The translations under genes and the position numbers were made by a program. Below, piece after piece: positions 1-12,104 of a DNA stretch of 64,000 nt (positions within the stretch are counted from its first letter, which is position 1; the number at the start of each line of letters is the position of its first letter). The notes under the pieces were generated by a model that had not been told where the DNA came from, ran no database searches, and saw only the letters and a list, made by a program, of their open reading frames with translations. Source of the DNA: Platerodrilus igneus (Eukaryota > Arthropoda > Insecta > Coleoptera > Lycidae); assembly GCA_036346225.1 (NCBI GenBank), contig JARFIW010000885.1:1240001-1304000 (forward strand). Direction: 5' to 3'.

Positions 1-836
1 GATAAATGACCGCGAAACGCATCTATCACTAACATGCTATCTCATTTGAGAAGTCCACTCGGTCTACTCTCCCATATGCACCCTAACCAATCTTGCATAA
101 GTTCACTTGTCATCCAGGCATTTTGTTGGACTCGAACAATAACCCCATCATTGAAGGTTTCTTTTGGAACACTTTTTCTGTTCAGGATTGCATACGGCGG
201 TAACTTATTGCCATCCGCAGTAGCACTCAACATAACAGTTACTCTTAGTTTTTCGTAGCCAGTTGTTTTCACTGTTACTTGTTTTTGTCCCTTCTCACTG
301 ACCGTGTAATTTCTTGGCATGTCAAAGAAAACAGCAGTTTCATCAGCATTACCGATTTGACTAAGAAGGTATCGTTTCTTTAACCTTATTGTATTACATG
401 ATGTTGAAATTGAACCAATTTATCCTCATAATCAGATGGTAGTTTCTGGCAAATTTCTACAACGTAATGATAGACATTGTCTTTTCATGAATTTTTCACA
501 CCATCCACAACTAGCTTTAAATTGAAGAGCTTTATCGGTAGCAATTTTTCTGGCTTTTAACATTAATATTTCACGCGCGTTACTGGAAGAACTTTTGTGC
601 GAAGTTCTTTAAAATAAGTTAAAACAGCAGCATCGATTTCAGGATATCTTTCGTGTTTTGGTCCAAAATTGATTTTTTTGTTCGTTTACACGTGAATAAC
701 TTATTTTTCATTTTACGCCAACGACAAACATTCACTTCATTAATCGAGAACTGTTTACTGGCGGCATGATTTCCTATATTTTTAGCATACAAAATAACTT
801 TACGTTTAAATTGCGCATCGTATGTAAAACGCTTTT
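1..836 (-). pseudogene. pogo/Tigger-type DDE transposase, decayed, runs off the window start
   Basis: Read on the minus strand, about 836-640 encodes a helix-turn-helix DNA-binding region (FKRKVILYA, then NHAASKQFSI and VCRWRKMKNK). About 640-330 matches the linker of pogo-type transposases (FGPKHERYPEID, LPVTREILMLKA, FKASCGWCEKFM). The DDE domain begins near 340 with a DMPRNYTV-like segment and continues with VTVMLSATADG and KLPPYAILNRKSVPKE. This enzyme family cuts and pastes DNA at TA sites in the nucleus. At least one frameshift lies near 655, and a TGA interrupts the frame at 42-44 just before the window edge. The C-terminal catalytic residues lie outside the window. The family call rests on motif order seen by eye. 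Confidence 0.85.
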
Positions 837-1139
837 CTATAATAAAAAAGGTACGGTATTAACAAAACAACAACTGCAACAGTTACGACAACTGCAATGT
901 TTGGGACAGCAACACTGTCTGACGACGACAAGCGACGACTGTGATCAGGAAATGGGAACAGGTTTAAAAGTGTTTAGTCATCACTTTTATAAACACCATT
1001 ATTCAATTCCATGAAAGATGACTCATATATGAATAGAAGGATAGTGTAGTATGTCGATAGCATAATGCAGCAAATGCAATAAGACTACTACTATTGTACG
1101 TATAATAGCACATTTTAGCTCGTATAATACGTCATTTTA

Positions 1140-1250
1140 CGGTAATACATGTGTTCAATGAAGAAAGTGCCTCGAATTTAAAATGCACCCATTACTTTAA
1201 ACGTTGAACCGTGAAAAAAAGTGCGTCTTAAATTCGAAGTAATACGATAC
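1140..1250. repeat. Probable pogo-element 5' terminus with inverted motif
   Basis: CCTCGAATTTAAAATGCAC (about 1172) and GTGCGTCTTAAATTCGAAG (about 1221) form an imperfect inverted pair. The outer sequence, read inward as CGTATTACTTCGAATTTAAGACGCAC-like, resembles termini of Tigger/pogo elements. It lies upstream of the decayed transposase on its 5' side, which is where the element end is expected. The stretch 840-1140 between them holds no gene. The exact terminus and TA duplication were not resolved. Confidence 0.5.
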
Positions 1251-1261
1251 TAAATATATCA

Positions 1262-1893
<632 letters not shown>

Positions 1894-1924
1894 CTATCCA
1901 AGGGTGTTACTAATTTCTATTTTG

Positions 1925-2420
1925 ATCATCATCATTAGGTCTTCAGGCCTGGAACTGGTTAGACGCATACCACCATTGTTTCCTACTCTGAATTAAACTA
2001 CACATTTCCTTAAAATTTGCACAGTCTGCATCTATCACTTTCTGATCTAGGTCTACATCTACCTCTTTTTTCCTATCTCTGCTTGTAATATATCCCATAC
2101 TATTTCCCAAAAACGCCATAGAACATATTCTGCCCTTCTATTTCTCTTTTCCACAGATATCCTTGTTCCCCTACTATTTCTATAACCTATTTGTTATTTA
2201 CTTTGTCTGTCCATGCAATCATCCTCATACATCTGAAGCACAACATTCCAAGAGGTTGCTACCGTTTTTCTGTCTGCTTTTCCTACTGCCCGTATTTCAT
2301 ATGCATACTGTGCTGTGCTCCACACATATGCTTTCAACAATTTTCTTCTTTTTTCTATGTTTGGCGTCTTTCATCATAGGCACTGTTCTTTCTTGTTAGA
2401 TGCAGTTCAGTCCTTTCTAT
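1925..2420 (-). mobile_element. RTE-like LINE 3' fragment
   Basis: Read on the minus strand this keeps, in several frames, the post-RT C-terminal region also seen in the fuller LINE at 13179-16832: a CFRCMRMIAWTDKVNNK stretch corresponding to WCYRRMLKISWTDRVTNE. It ends at the left in an (ATGATG)n-type tail, seen on the plus strand as ATCATCATCATTAGG. The same 3'-end block recurs near 2625, 63020 and 63913. It is 5'-truncated, frameshifted and non-coding now. Confidence 0.7.
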
Positions 2421-2439
2421 TGTTTTACAATTATATACT

Positions 2440-3050
2440 CTATTTCTCCGACATTGAGTGGTTGTGAAGGGGGGTAAGCAGCCTGTGGCTGCCATGTTCC
2501 CCCAGCACTTGAACATTTGCTGATTTAATATTTTTTACAATATATCTTTTCGCACAGTCAACATTAGTTGCAGATATTTCACAACTAGTTGTTTATAATA
2601 ATCATCAGATTTATCTGTGCTTATTTCTTCGTCATTAGGTTTCCTGTCTCAAAACTGGTTGGACACGTACCTGCACTTATTTATATTCTGAGGTAGCCTA
2701 CACAGTTCCCTGAAATTCTCACACAGCCTGTATACAGCTCGGTTCCCCTTCTATTGTTTTCTAATTTTATACCTTATTTCACCGAGATTCAGTGAATGGG
2801 GTTAGGCATTATAATTTGAATAACGGCCGCTATACTTGCGGCCACGTCCCCAATGCTCCACCCGGAGGTACTACATTGCCATGGGGTTAGGCAGCCTGTG
2901 GCTGCCAAAATCCCTTGACTAGACATTTGCCGAATTAATAGTTTTCCAGTAAATCCTTTCACACAATTAACATTATTTGAGAATGTTGTCCAACCAATAC
3001 TTGTAGTTGATTATAATAATCATCATGTTTAAGTACTGATACTTTTTTGT
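2440..3050. repeat. Compound dispersed repeat: GTGGCTGCC blocks, RTE tail and one 84-bp unit
   Basis: No gene is visible. Two blocks contain a CAGCCTGTGGCTGCC core (about 2482 and 2892) within a GGGG...CCCC hairpin context. Relatives lie at about 36480 (+) and 51535 (-). Between them, 2805-2885 is the reverse complement of the 84-bp unit that is tandemly repeated at 34083-34265 (CACGTCCCCAATGCTCCACC core). A second RTE-like 3' end (AAACTGGTTGGACACGTACC) lies at about 2625-2710. The region is a mosaic of old insertions. Confidence 0.6.
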
Positions 3051-3706
3051 TTTACAATACAGTACTTGCATTTTTATTTATTTAAAATGACACATTTTGA
3101 ATTGTTTGAGGATGATGTAATTGAAATTATCATAGCTAATAACGTCATTCAAAACGCCATACAATATGTAATTGAAGATATGCCTCAAATCGAACAATGC
3201 CAGGACAGACATCATCCCTCGCGTAACGCCAATTATTATGAAATAACAATTCCAGCATATACACTGGAAGAGTTTCAGCACATTTCCGAATGAGTAGATA
3301 TGTTATGGAGGTAAACATATAATACCTTTACAACTGACCATAAAACACTAAGCAACAGGTTATCTTGGAACACTTTGAATTAATAATTAACTTTTTTTGT
3401 TACAGATTGTATTACAAGCGGTAGGTAATCGATTAGTTTCATTAAGAGCCCCAATAATTGACTTGGAAAAAACTCCTACTGACTGTATGGTTACTCGAAA
3501 AGCCAGAAACATTTTTGACCTGCGGTGTTATAACCCCGGCGTCGAGTTCAGCGCCACTGCTACAGTTGGCAACACTGATACTATCCACGTACACAATATT
3601 GTACAATAATGATATTATGACATAAGTGCGTGTCAAATTGTATCACATACCAAATACGTTTACAATGATACAAGTTGCACCTTAAAAAGATAAAAAGTAC
3701 TAACTT

Positions 3707-3780
3707 AAAAATGTGGAACGCTTCACGATTTTGCGTGTCATCCTTGCGCAGGGGCCATGCTAATCTCAGGGTATCCCGTT
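3707..3780 (-). ncRNA. U6 snRNA 3'-portion fragment (pseudogene)
   Basis: On the minus strand about 62 nt match the 3' two thirds of U6 snRNA, including GCGCAAGGATGACACGC and CGTGAAGCGTTCCACATTTT. The 5' side diverges after GATTAGCATGGCCC, into a CCTGAGA stretch instead of the usual AGAGAAGA. The U6 5' stem-loop and the ACAGAG box are absent or altered, so it cannot be a functional spliceosomal RNA. It lies in foreign sequence that interrupts the Harbinger transposase. It is probably a U6 retrocopy or a LINE/U6 chimera. Confidence 0.8.
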
Positions 3781-4125
3781 TGGGTGTGGGTGCGTCATGC
3801 CATCGTTGAAACCAAATTTATCGTTTTCCTTCTTCGTTTGTTTGTAGCGGTACGATAGGATACAGGTCGGGAACGATAGAAGGTAGAGATACGATAAAGG
3901 AACCTACATTCTGAAAAGAGAAAAAACAAAAGAACGGCACAGGCAAACGTCACCGTTCGACGTCTCGTCACTAATAAATCCTGTCGTGTCCAAACCACGC
4001 ACTTACGCCACTCCGCGGCTGCGTATTTCTTTTACGCAAACGCAACTGTCCGAAATGACAAAAATGAACAAGTCTATTTTAAAAATAATGGCAGGAATTC
4101 ACTCCCATATTTAAAAGTGTACATC
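3781..4125. other. Unassigned insert inside the Harbinger transposase
   Basis: No coding similarity is visible. The stretch with ACGATAGAAGGTAGAGATACG is loosely similar to the body of the LTR family at 8596-9282 and 32385-33019, so a decayed LTR is possible, but I could not align it convincingly. Confidence 0.3.
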
Positions 4126-5036
4126 TCCAAATTTGGAATGTAACAGCGGGGACCGATTTAGAGTTTCTAAAGGAACTGCTCATTATATGTTTAATGAAAT
4201 TGTTAAGGTATTATCAAGTATGGTTAATGATTGTATTACTTGGCCTAATTCAACCCAACGTGTACAAAATTCAGAAGTGAATGTTGAGAGTCATGGTAAT
4301 ATATTAAATAATTAACATGAACATTGCAGATATTTTACGAAAAATCATGCGGCATACTCAACGTAATTGGTGCAATTGATGGGAGTCATTTTAATAAAAC
4401 AACCTGTTGGTAACGCATTTAACTATTATAATCGTTATCAAAGTCATTCTGTGATAATCCAAGGAGTCTGCTGTCCAAGAAAGAAGTTTTTAAATGTCAG
4501 CATTGGCCAACTTGGACGCATGCACGATGCTAGTGCTGCTTTTAAAAGTAGTTTATATGCTGATGTTATTAATCCTCAAAATCCGTTAATTAAACCTGAT
4601 GAACATTTAATTGGTGATTGTGCTTACCCATTACTACAAGAACTGATAACACCTTTTCGGAACAATGGGACTCCAGCTCAACTTAGATATAACTCTAGAC
4701 TTAGTTGAATTTGCTCAGTTATTGAGAGCTTTTGCACTTTTAAAAAGTAAGTGGCGAAGGCTGAAATATCTGGATATGTCAAATATGGAATTACTTAATC
4801 ATGTTATAATGGCCTGCTGTGTCGTGCATAATGTACTGCTGGATAACGATAGTGATGATCATGATGAGCAAGAAAACGATGGTGTAGATGCAAATATTGA
4901 GCTGAATGAAAGAATACGCTATGCACTTGGAGAAGCAATAAGGAATACCATCGTGAATACACTCATTGAATAAATTGTAAATTCCCGGTTTGTTTTTTCA
5001 TCCTCTATTTTATATATGATTAGGTTAAGGAATGTA

Positions 5037-5905
5037 AAAATGTTCATTGTAATACATGTAAAAAGAGTTTTTACCATAGTTGCTTTTCAAAAGCCAAGCA
5101 CATTGAAGCTGGTGAACTAAAATTTTGTTCCTCATGTTACAAGAAAGGGTAAGTTAAAATCCAGAAAATAGATTGTGAAAATTCATCAAAAGTAATCACA
5201 AATATAAGTTCTCTTTGTGAAAATCAACTTCCTGAAAATATAGGCAATAAAGAAATGCTCAATGCAATTAAAGAAATGCATCAGGCTGTAACCTTTATGT
5301 CAAAACAGTTTGATGAAATCTTAAAAGAAAATGCACAACTCAAGAAAGTAATTAAAGAAAATACTGCCTGCAATAAGAAAGTTGCCAATCTGGAAAGCAG
5401 AATAACTTTTCTTGAAAATAAACTTAATAATATCGAACAAAGGGGGCGCTTGGTGAATGTGAAATTGGATGGTGTTCTTGAAACTCCAGGAGAAAATCTA
5501 ATTGAAGTTGTTTGCAGCATAGCTGGATTTACAAAAGCTAAAGTAAGCAAAACTGATATCGACATTTGTCATCGTTTGCCTAAGAAACTAAATGCAAATG
5601 TACGAGGAATAATAGTGCAATTTAAAACACGTACAGTCAGAAATGAATTCTTAATGGCCCGCAAGGGGTGCTTCATTAAGGCAAGTGAACTTAAACTGCA
5701 ACAGAAGCTGCCTAAAAATCGTATTTTTATTAATGAAAACTTAACCTCTGCAAACCGAAAGATTTATAACCTGGCTAGGAAATTACGAGCAGAAAAACAG
5801 TACAGATATATTTGGATTCGTGATAGGGTTACATACTTAAGAAAAGAAGAGGGTTCCAATTACATTTGTGTTAAAACAGAGCCAGATTTATGTAAAGTCG
5901 TGTAA
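5037..5905 (+). pseudogene. LINE ORF1 protein: zinc finger, coiled coil, nucleic-acid-binding domain
   Basis: The 5' part (5037-5149) encodes a Cys/His-rich finger, CNTCKKSFYHSC then FCSSCYKKG, reminiscent of the PHD-type finger found in CR1/Jockey-group ORF1 proteins. A TAA at 5150-5152 interrupts the frame. The rest is open from 5153, with an internal Met at 5255. A heptad-rich segment (residues 10-65 of the 216-aa stretch) is a likely coiled coil for trimerisation. The C-terminal half has the pattern VHRLP-like DICHRLP, IIVQFKTRTVRNEFL, FINENLTSANRKIYNLAR and RYIWIRD, as in ORF1p RNA chaperones of this group. Except for the one stop the frame is well kept, which suggests a fairly recent copy. 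Confidence 0.75.
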
Positions 5906-5948
5906 TTATCCTGTTAGTATATAGTCAATAGTATGTAATAAAAAAAAA

Positions 5949-8900
5949 ATGCCTATTGAACTTTTAGACACGTTTGGAAATGAAATTATAAAAGCTTATA
6001 TTGCCACTGATAATAATAATTGTTTGAAAATCTTAAAAAGTAAAAAAACAAATTTCGATATATATATCATACTAATACTAGAAGTATCAGAAAACATTTT
6101 GATGAATGGCAAGTAATAAACCATATTTACAATAATATTTTTGGTGTGATGGTAATTGGAGAAACATTTCAGTGTATAGCTACCGACATTTTAGCGTTAA
6201 ATGGCTATACACACTACTATAATGAAGGTAAAATAAGTAAAAATGACGGTGTCATAGTTTATGTAAAGGCGTATGTACAACACAACACAAATATTATATG
6301 TGTAAATAATATTAACATCATAAGAATAGAAATTGTAGAATATTATACTAAAATTGTCATACATGCATTATATCGATTGAACTATGTCATTCATAAATAG
6401 CTCACTGAATGTTTATAACAATTTTGCTTAGAACTTAATGAAATAATAATTGGTGATATAAACATTGATATAAAGTTTAATACCAGTGAGGTAGAAAATT
6501 ACTTAAACTTAATGTTTGAATATGGGTTTTGTCCATATATTAATGATGTTACTAGATCCGAAGGGCAAACAAACTCTTGTATAGACCATATAGGTATTTG
6601 TTAAAACTAGACTTTCCTCTAACAACTTTACATCAATAATTTTACACAGTAAAATTACTGACCATTATCCTGTAATTCTGAGCTGTGATTTACAAACAAG
6701 GCCACCAGTAACCAATGATAATAATAATAAACCAGAAAAGAAGATAATGCTATTTGATAAAGTAAAAAGTAGCTTGCAGAACGAAAATTGGGGTGTTTTA
6801 GAAGATGTCCCAGTAAATCAAGCATGCCAAATATTTGTTACAAAACTACAAAGTGTTATAAAAAGTTCTACCTTACATATCAAACCAAAGGTAAAAAAAG
6901 ATAGGCATGGATAACGAAAGGAATTGTAGAATCTATTAATGTTAGAGATAAACTGTATAGTGAAATGAAAAATGATCCAAATAACCAGTATTTAAAGGAC
7001 TTGCACAAAAACTATAGAAATAAAATAGTCACATTCATAAGGAAGGGTAAAAAGGAATACTATTCTAAATTGCTCAAATATAATCAATCTAAGACACTTT
7101 GGGACGTAGCAAACAATATACTAAATAAACAAAAAACCAGGAACAACAACATACAAATAACTAAAGTTGATGGAAATCAAACAAAAAATGATAAGGAAAC
7201 TGCCGATGAGTTTAACCTTTTCTTTTCTTCTGTTGGAGAAATAATGGCTAAAGAAATAATTAAAAATAGAACATACATGACAGATTTTAATAATAACAAC
7301 ATGAATGTTAATAGCTACTCGTGTTTTTTCGAACCAGCTGTTCCTTTAGAAATAAAAAATATATCCTGGAACTTAAGTTAGGTAAAGCATCTGGTATCGA
7401 TGGATTCAGTACTAGGTTGCTTATAAAAATAGTGGATGTTATTAATATTCTTCTGTCTCTGATAATCAATAAAACATTCATTGAAGGAACCTGTCCAGAT
7501 CACTTTAAAGTTGCATGTATACATCCTATTTTTAAATCTGGAAACAAAAGTGAGAGGACCAACTACAGGCCTATATCTTTAATTTCAAACATTGCCAAAG
7601 TATTTGAAAAAGCCCTTAAACATAGAATTACAACTTTTCTCAACAAACATAAAATATTATCTAACAACCAGTTTGGCTTTAGAGAATCAATGAATACAAA
7701 CAGTGCTTTAGTCACTGTCACCCAAAAAATTTACAATACCATGGATGCAAGAAAACCTGTAATAGTCATCTTTTTAGATTTGCAAAAAGCTTTTAATACC
7801 GTTTGTCAGAAAAATATTGAATAAACTTGAAAATGTAGGTTTTTGTGGGATTTGTTTAGAACTACTTTGTAGTTATTTAACAAATCGTCAACACGGTGTA
7901 ACACTTAATAACACATTTAGTGAGTATAGAAGTATAACGTATGGTGTTCCCCAAGGGTCTGTACTAGGTCCGATACTTTTTTTGGTATATATTAATGATT
8001 TACTAAATTTAAATCTAGATTGCGATATTGTTTCATTTTCAGATGATACTGTCTTGATTGTACAAGATGATGAATGGAATAATGTTATGACCAAAGCATT
8101 GCACTGTTTAAGCATGGTATTTCGCTGGCTTAACGATAATTTATTAACATTAAATGTAAGCAAAACCAAGTACATGCCTTTTGCATCATACAGAGATGGC
8201 CTTCCACCATTGAATAAAATGACTGTATCGGTAAATTATGGGAGTATACAAAATAATATACTTCAGGTGAATATTTTACCTGTTTTAAAGTACAAATATC
8301 TTGGTATTATTATTGATTATCACTTAAAGTGGGGTGAACATATTAATTACTTATGTGGAAGGTTAAGGTACTTAATTTTTCAATTTCTCCTACTCAGAGA
8401 AATATTAACTTTAAACCAACTCATGATTATTTATATGGGGTTGGTACAGTCCTTATTAAGGTATGAAATTATAATCTGGGGTGGTGCCTCAAACAATAGG
8501 ATAATTAAACTTCTTGTAATGCATAAAACAATATTAAAAATAATCCTTAAAAAACCCAGAACATACAACACTATCTTATATTTAAAGGTAATACTTACAT
8601 AACCGTCGGCGCGGTATATGCGACGCAAAAAGCAGTTGGTAGCTCTAATCTTTATACAGATTTTAGCGCGCCCATCTGTCAATGACGTCACTCAATATGC
8701 AAATTTTAACGCGTGATTACGGAATAAATATCAAATTCGCAAACAGTTCGTACAAATTAAATACTCACATAAATCAGTCCCGCTTCCTACGGGATAAGTG
8801 AAAGATGGCGTCTGCAACGTCCATCAGGGCTGCTGATGGCCCTCTTCAAGATAATTAACGGAGGGTACGCTTAGCGTCCTTCCGAATGGCTCCGACCAGC

Positions 8901-9585
8901 TACGGCAGAGCTCCCTGGACTCGTTCGTTGTAGGGTCGTGGACTGCGCCCAGGTCGTATCCAAATTCCTATATGTAGCAGGAACGATAAGGAACAGGTAT
9001 AGGGACGACAGACAAAGATAAGAAAAAGGGAAATCTACATAATAAAATTGAAGATACGATACCAGACACGACTACTGCACTCACTGACCAAAGGCAAAAA
9101 GATACGTTTCCGCGTCTCCCGGAAACTCCCCACTTTTCTCCCCCACTCGCGTCGGCGCGATCTTCGTCCAACCCACTTCTGACGTGACGGAAATACACGC
9201 CAAGTTTTTTGAATTTATGGCGCGAACTCACACACAGCAAGACTAAACTAAAAAATGTTTAGTGCCAAATTGGCACGTAACAACTACAGAACTTTTTACC
9301 GAAACTAGCACTTTTAATCTTAAACAGTTATATTCCTTTGAGATTCTTAAATATTTCCACAAAACTGGTATAAAACGTACGATCAACCACAAATACAATA
9401 CAAAAAGCAAAAACCAGCTAAATGTAAAAACGCACAAAATAAGTAAGCACATTAGCCAACAAAGTTATGAATATGTTGCTCCTCGCCTATACAATCAATT
9501 ACCAATTGAACTTAAAAATACAAGATATCCGAAAATTATTAAATTATTGAAAACATGGGTTGCTAAACACGTCAATATACAATAA
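5949..9585 (+). pseudogene. LINE ORF2: APE-type endonuclease and reverse transcriptase, broken
   Basis: It starts at the ATG at 5949 after a poly-A-rich spacer. Endonuclease remnants include an NTRSIRKHFDEW-like stretch across frames and VMVIGETF. The RT palm begins near 7375 with GKASGIDGFSTRLL, then YRPISLISNIAKVFEK, QFGFRES and VIFLDLQKAFNTV. The catalytic box is FSDD (about 8038) following GVPQGSVLGPILFLVYINDL. The C-terminal thumb and tail follow, with the final segment (APRLYNQLPIEL) at 9262-9585 beyond the solo LTR. Several frameshifts (near 6600, 7380 and 7815) make it inactive. In life this protein nicks target DNA and reverse transcribes its own RNA. Confidence 0.8.
8596..9282 (-). 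mobile_element. Solo LTR of the same family as the 32-38 kb LTR element
   Basis: Minus-strand reading begins TGTTACGTGCCAATTTGGCA, an inverted motif at the very end, and ends ...CGGTTATGTA. It shares its layout with the two LTRs at 32385-33019 and 37714-38370: a GGCACGTAACA end, a GTGACGGAAATAC segment, and a GGCGCGG/GCGCCGG block at the other end. It splits LINE ORF2: coding ends near 8590 and resumes at about 9283. A clean target-site duplication is not visible (TACT against ACTA), perhaps mutated. Length is about 687 bp. Confidence 0.75.
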
Positions 9586-9640
9586 CTAAATAAGTATTTA
9601 ATAGGAACTTCAAATAAATGTATTTCCATACATGATTAAT

Positions 9641-10010
9641 ATTATCTGTAAAAGTAATTTAATGTGAACAACTTAAAATACCTGAAATTTGTTTACCTGT
9701 GTACAAAAAATAAAATTTGCAGACTAGTTTGTAATATATATATACACAGCATCCTCGTGTACAAGCAATTATAGCTTCTACAAGGTATTCTTACATTTTT
9801 ATTTTTAAAATATATTTATATTTTATATTAATATTGCTTTAATAAAACTATAATACACCTTTATTGAACATTTGTAAACAACGGCATTTGTATAAATAAA
9901 AATTTCTTTCATTCGTTACATAACAATATTGTAAAAAATAGGTTACATACTAATAAAATATATACTTAAGTTAGTTTTGTCTTTAGATATTTTGCTAAGA
10001 GTTCGTTTCG
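9641..10010. other. AT-rich spacer between LINE tail and Myb/SANT gene
   Basis: There is no gene. It contains several AATAAA-like signals on both strands and is the likely convergent 3' region of the Harbinger element plus the LINE tail. Confidence 0.5.
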
Positions 10011-10941
10011 TTATTTTTTAATATTTATGAATGTTTTAAGAACATTAGTATTGTCTTGTAATTCATTTTCTAAACGACCAATAGCAGTTACTCTGTCTTT
10101 CGCTATGCGTATTTGTTCAGTCCTAAACGTTAATAAATTTTTACGAGTAGGTTTATTTTGTTTCATAGTAATTGCTCGTTTTCTTACATTTTCAAATGCT
10201 GGCTGTGATTGAAGCATTGTCAATAATTCACCTTGCTGTGGCAAAGCTGTGGCGAGCATCGATTCTGTGATAATAGATGGGTTTGGTGATGTAGCCATTG
10301 ATTCTGCAATATACGTTGAAACAGGTTGATTGTGTGTCTGACTTGATGACTGTAGGAGTTGAACTATACTTATATTATGATCAACACAAAATATATCCTC
10401 TATTAAGTGATAAAATTTCCATTTAATAGTTACTTGTCCAGGCTGAGCTTTTACATTTTGTAAATCTTTATTTCGGTGGAACGTTTGCGTCAGGTTCTTA
10501 AATTTTTTATCCAAAGTACCAATAGACACGACATAGGCGTGGTTCAGAAAGGTAGATTGTATTTTCGCCCATATATCTCTTTTTTACATTTTGGATTTTT
10601 AAAAGCATCCGTACATTTATTATATTTTTCTAATAGAAGATAAATTCTTGCATCGGTCCATGCAGAATCTAAAAATATACTTATTATAATATGCCTATTG
10701 CACTGAATGTTTTAAATTTACGTATCAAGAATAAATGTATGTAGTTGTAATATAAACATTACCTAGTGCACTGCTTTCCTGCTTATAAGTTGAAGCACAA
10801 TCCTCAGCTGAGACTTCATTAAAATGTTCCCCAAGATTTTCTTTAAAGTCCATTGTATATGCATATGCATAGTCAGGGTCTGAACCAGTAGAAATAGGGA
10901 ATGCATATTTAAATCTGTTATTAGGCAAGTCAAATATAAAA
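10011..10941 (-). CDS. Myb/SANT-like DNA-binding protein, two exons (part)
   Basis: Exon 10763-10941 (minus) encodes an acidic stretch around DYAYAYTMDFKEN. A phase-1 intron (10669-10762; donor GTAATG, acceptor TTTTTAG) is followed by exon 10011-10668. Exon 2 opens with a trihelix/SANT-like domain: SAWTDARIYLLLEKY, then KEIWAKI, then LDKKFKNLTQTF, then IKWKFYHLIEDIF, with the three regularly spaced aromatic positions of this fold. The remainder is a Ser/Gln-rich linker and a helical Lys-rich tail ending at a TAA. Harbinger transposons encode such a partner, which escorts the transposase to DNA, so I place this gene in the Harbinger element. A host MSANTD-type gene is the alternative. The open frame is intact here; the 5' end is cut by piggyBac. 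Confidence 0.7.
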
Positions 10942-10985
10942 TTAACCCTTAAGTACTACCGACCAAATATGATTACATTGGTACT
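10942..10985. repeat. piggyBac left TTAA and terminal inverted repeat
   Basis: TTAA followed by CCCTTAAGTACTACCGAC. The same 18 bases in inverse orientation abut the TTAA at 46689-46692. A subterminal CTACAGACGGG motif follows. Confidence 0.9.
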
Positions 10986-11098
10986 ACAGACGGGGCAGTC
11001 AGACCCAATATTTAATTGACAATTAAATCAATTTAGAAAAAAGCAAATTGTTTATTTTCTCAAAATACAAGTAAAATGCACACACTTAATGAACTATC

Positions 11099-12104
11099 CT
11101 AAATACAGTTGGGGCAAAGTTTTTTAGCACATCTTAAACAAATTGGTATTTTACAAGTCTCGCAGTATGTGTTAGTTTTGCGGTCCTTATTCCCAGGACA
11201 TATACCACATCTTTTTCTTTTTGATAGGGTAGTAGTTTCCTGACGTTCAGTGTTATGACCTAGAACTATACCAAGGATATCTGCTGTGAGACTTCGCAGT
11301 TTGCGTTGTATTTTGTTGTTGTTGATTCTGCGAGTCATAAGTCCGGAACAAAGACTACGACCAAGTTGATGTAAGTAATCTGGTTTTTTAATTTCCTTAC
11401 CATTTGAAGAAAATTGATATAAAACTTGTGAATTGACCCCAGATACATTCAGCATCATGTGAAATAATAATTGGCACATTTTTGATCTAGTGAATCTACA
11501 CCGGACTTAGTTGAATTATAAAATAGTATGATCTCAGGTTTTTAAGTTAAGGCATCTATTGATTTCTCATTATGCATACTAGATGTTAAAATAACTGCTT
11601 TCCTTTTTTTAGGAACATGATACAATTGTATCATTCGAAGTAATTCCAAAAACTGAAGTATCAACTTCACGTTCTTTAGATGGCAGAAATTGAGGAGGTA
11701 TAAATCTTTTATTTTTCTTCACAGTTCCTACATATGTCAATTTTCTCTTTCTGCGTTCTTCAGTTAATTCTAAGGAAGTGTACCAATTGTCTCCTATTAT
11801 ATTTCTCTTAGTGCCTACTATGGATTCCGTTAAACAAAGTACAACATCAGTCGGTTTAGAAAATTTGGATTCGTTTTTCTTGATGCTCTTTCCAGTATAC
11901 ACGTCACAATTGAACATATAGTGTGTTTTACAATCCGCCAAAATTTGTATTTTAATGCCATATCGTGCCGGTTTATTAGTCATATACATTCTAAAAGCAC
12001 ATCTGCCTCTAAAAGGCGTAAGCATATCATCGACTGTCATGTATAAACCTGGTAAATAACAATTTTTTGAATTTTGAACAAATTCTTTGAAAATATCTGA
12101 AATA
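11099..12104 (-). pseudogene. piggyBac transposase, catalytic and C-terminal part
   Basis: Minus-strand coding resumes at the Polinton edge with ISDIFKEFVQNS and a YMTVDDMLTPFRGRC block containing the first Asp region. The second lies in GDNWYTSLEL (about 11790). The frame is broken between about 11600 and 11480. The C-terminal part (11479-11099) ends with the Cys-rich, cross-brace finger of piggyBac (CGICPGNKD, YCETCKIPICLRCAKKLC, then PNCI-stop), used to bind the terminal repeats. The frame break and the insertions make it inactive. Confidence 0.9.

Larger units (their letters stand above)
3066..4973 (+). pseudogene. PIF/Harbinger-type (HARBI1-like) transposase, decayed
   Basis: The start (3066-3308) has MTHFELFEDD and then, after a frameshift, an FRMSRYVMEV segment typical of Harbinger nucleases. 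A GT-AG intron (about 3309-3405) precedes LQAVGNRLV. After about 650 bp of foreign sequence the protein resumes at about 4130 with VSKGTAHYMFNEIVKVL. The first catalytic Asp is in IGAIDGSH (about 4365), the second in IGDCAYPLL (about 4615), and the third residue (Glu) falls at a frameshift before AFALLKSKWRRL (about 4725). The C-terminus has NHVIMACCVVHNVLL. Members are nuclear DDE nucleases that usually act with a Myb/SANT partner, and a convergent Myb/SANT gene follows here. Confidence 0.85.
4985..9640 (+). mobile_element. CR1/L2-like non-LTR retrotransposon, near full length
   Basis: A two-ORF LINE: ORF1 with a zinc finger, coiled coil and RRM-like part, and ORF2 with endonuclease and reverse transcriptase, followed by an AT-rich 3' end. 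It lies between the Harbinger transposase and the Harbinger-side Myb/SANT gene, so it inserted into that element. A solo LTR (8596-9282) splits ORF2. Ends were placed from coding limits and no target-site duplication was resolved. Clade assignment (CR1/L2/Jockey group) is from motif style only. Confidence 0.75.
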
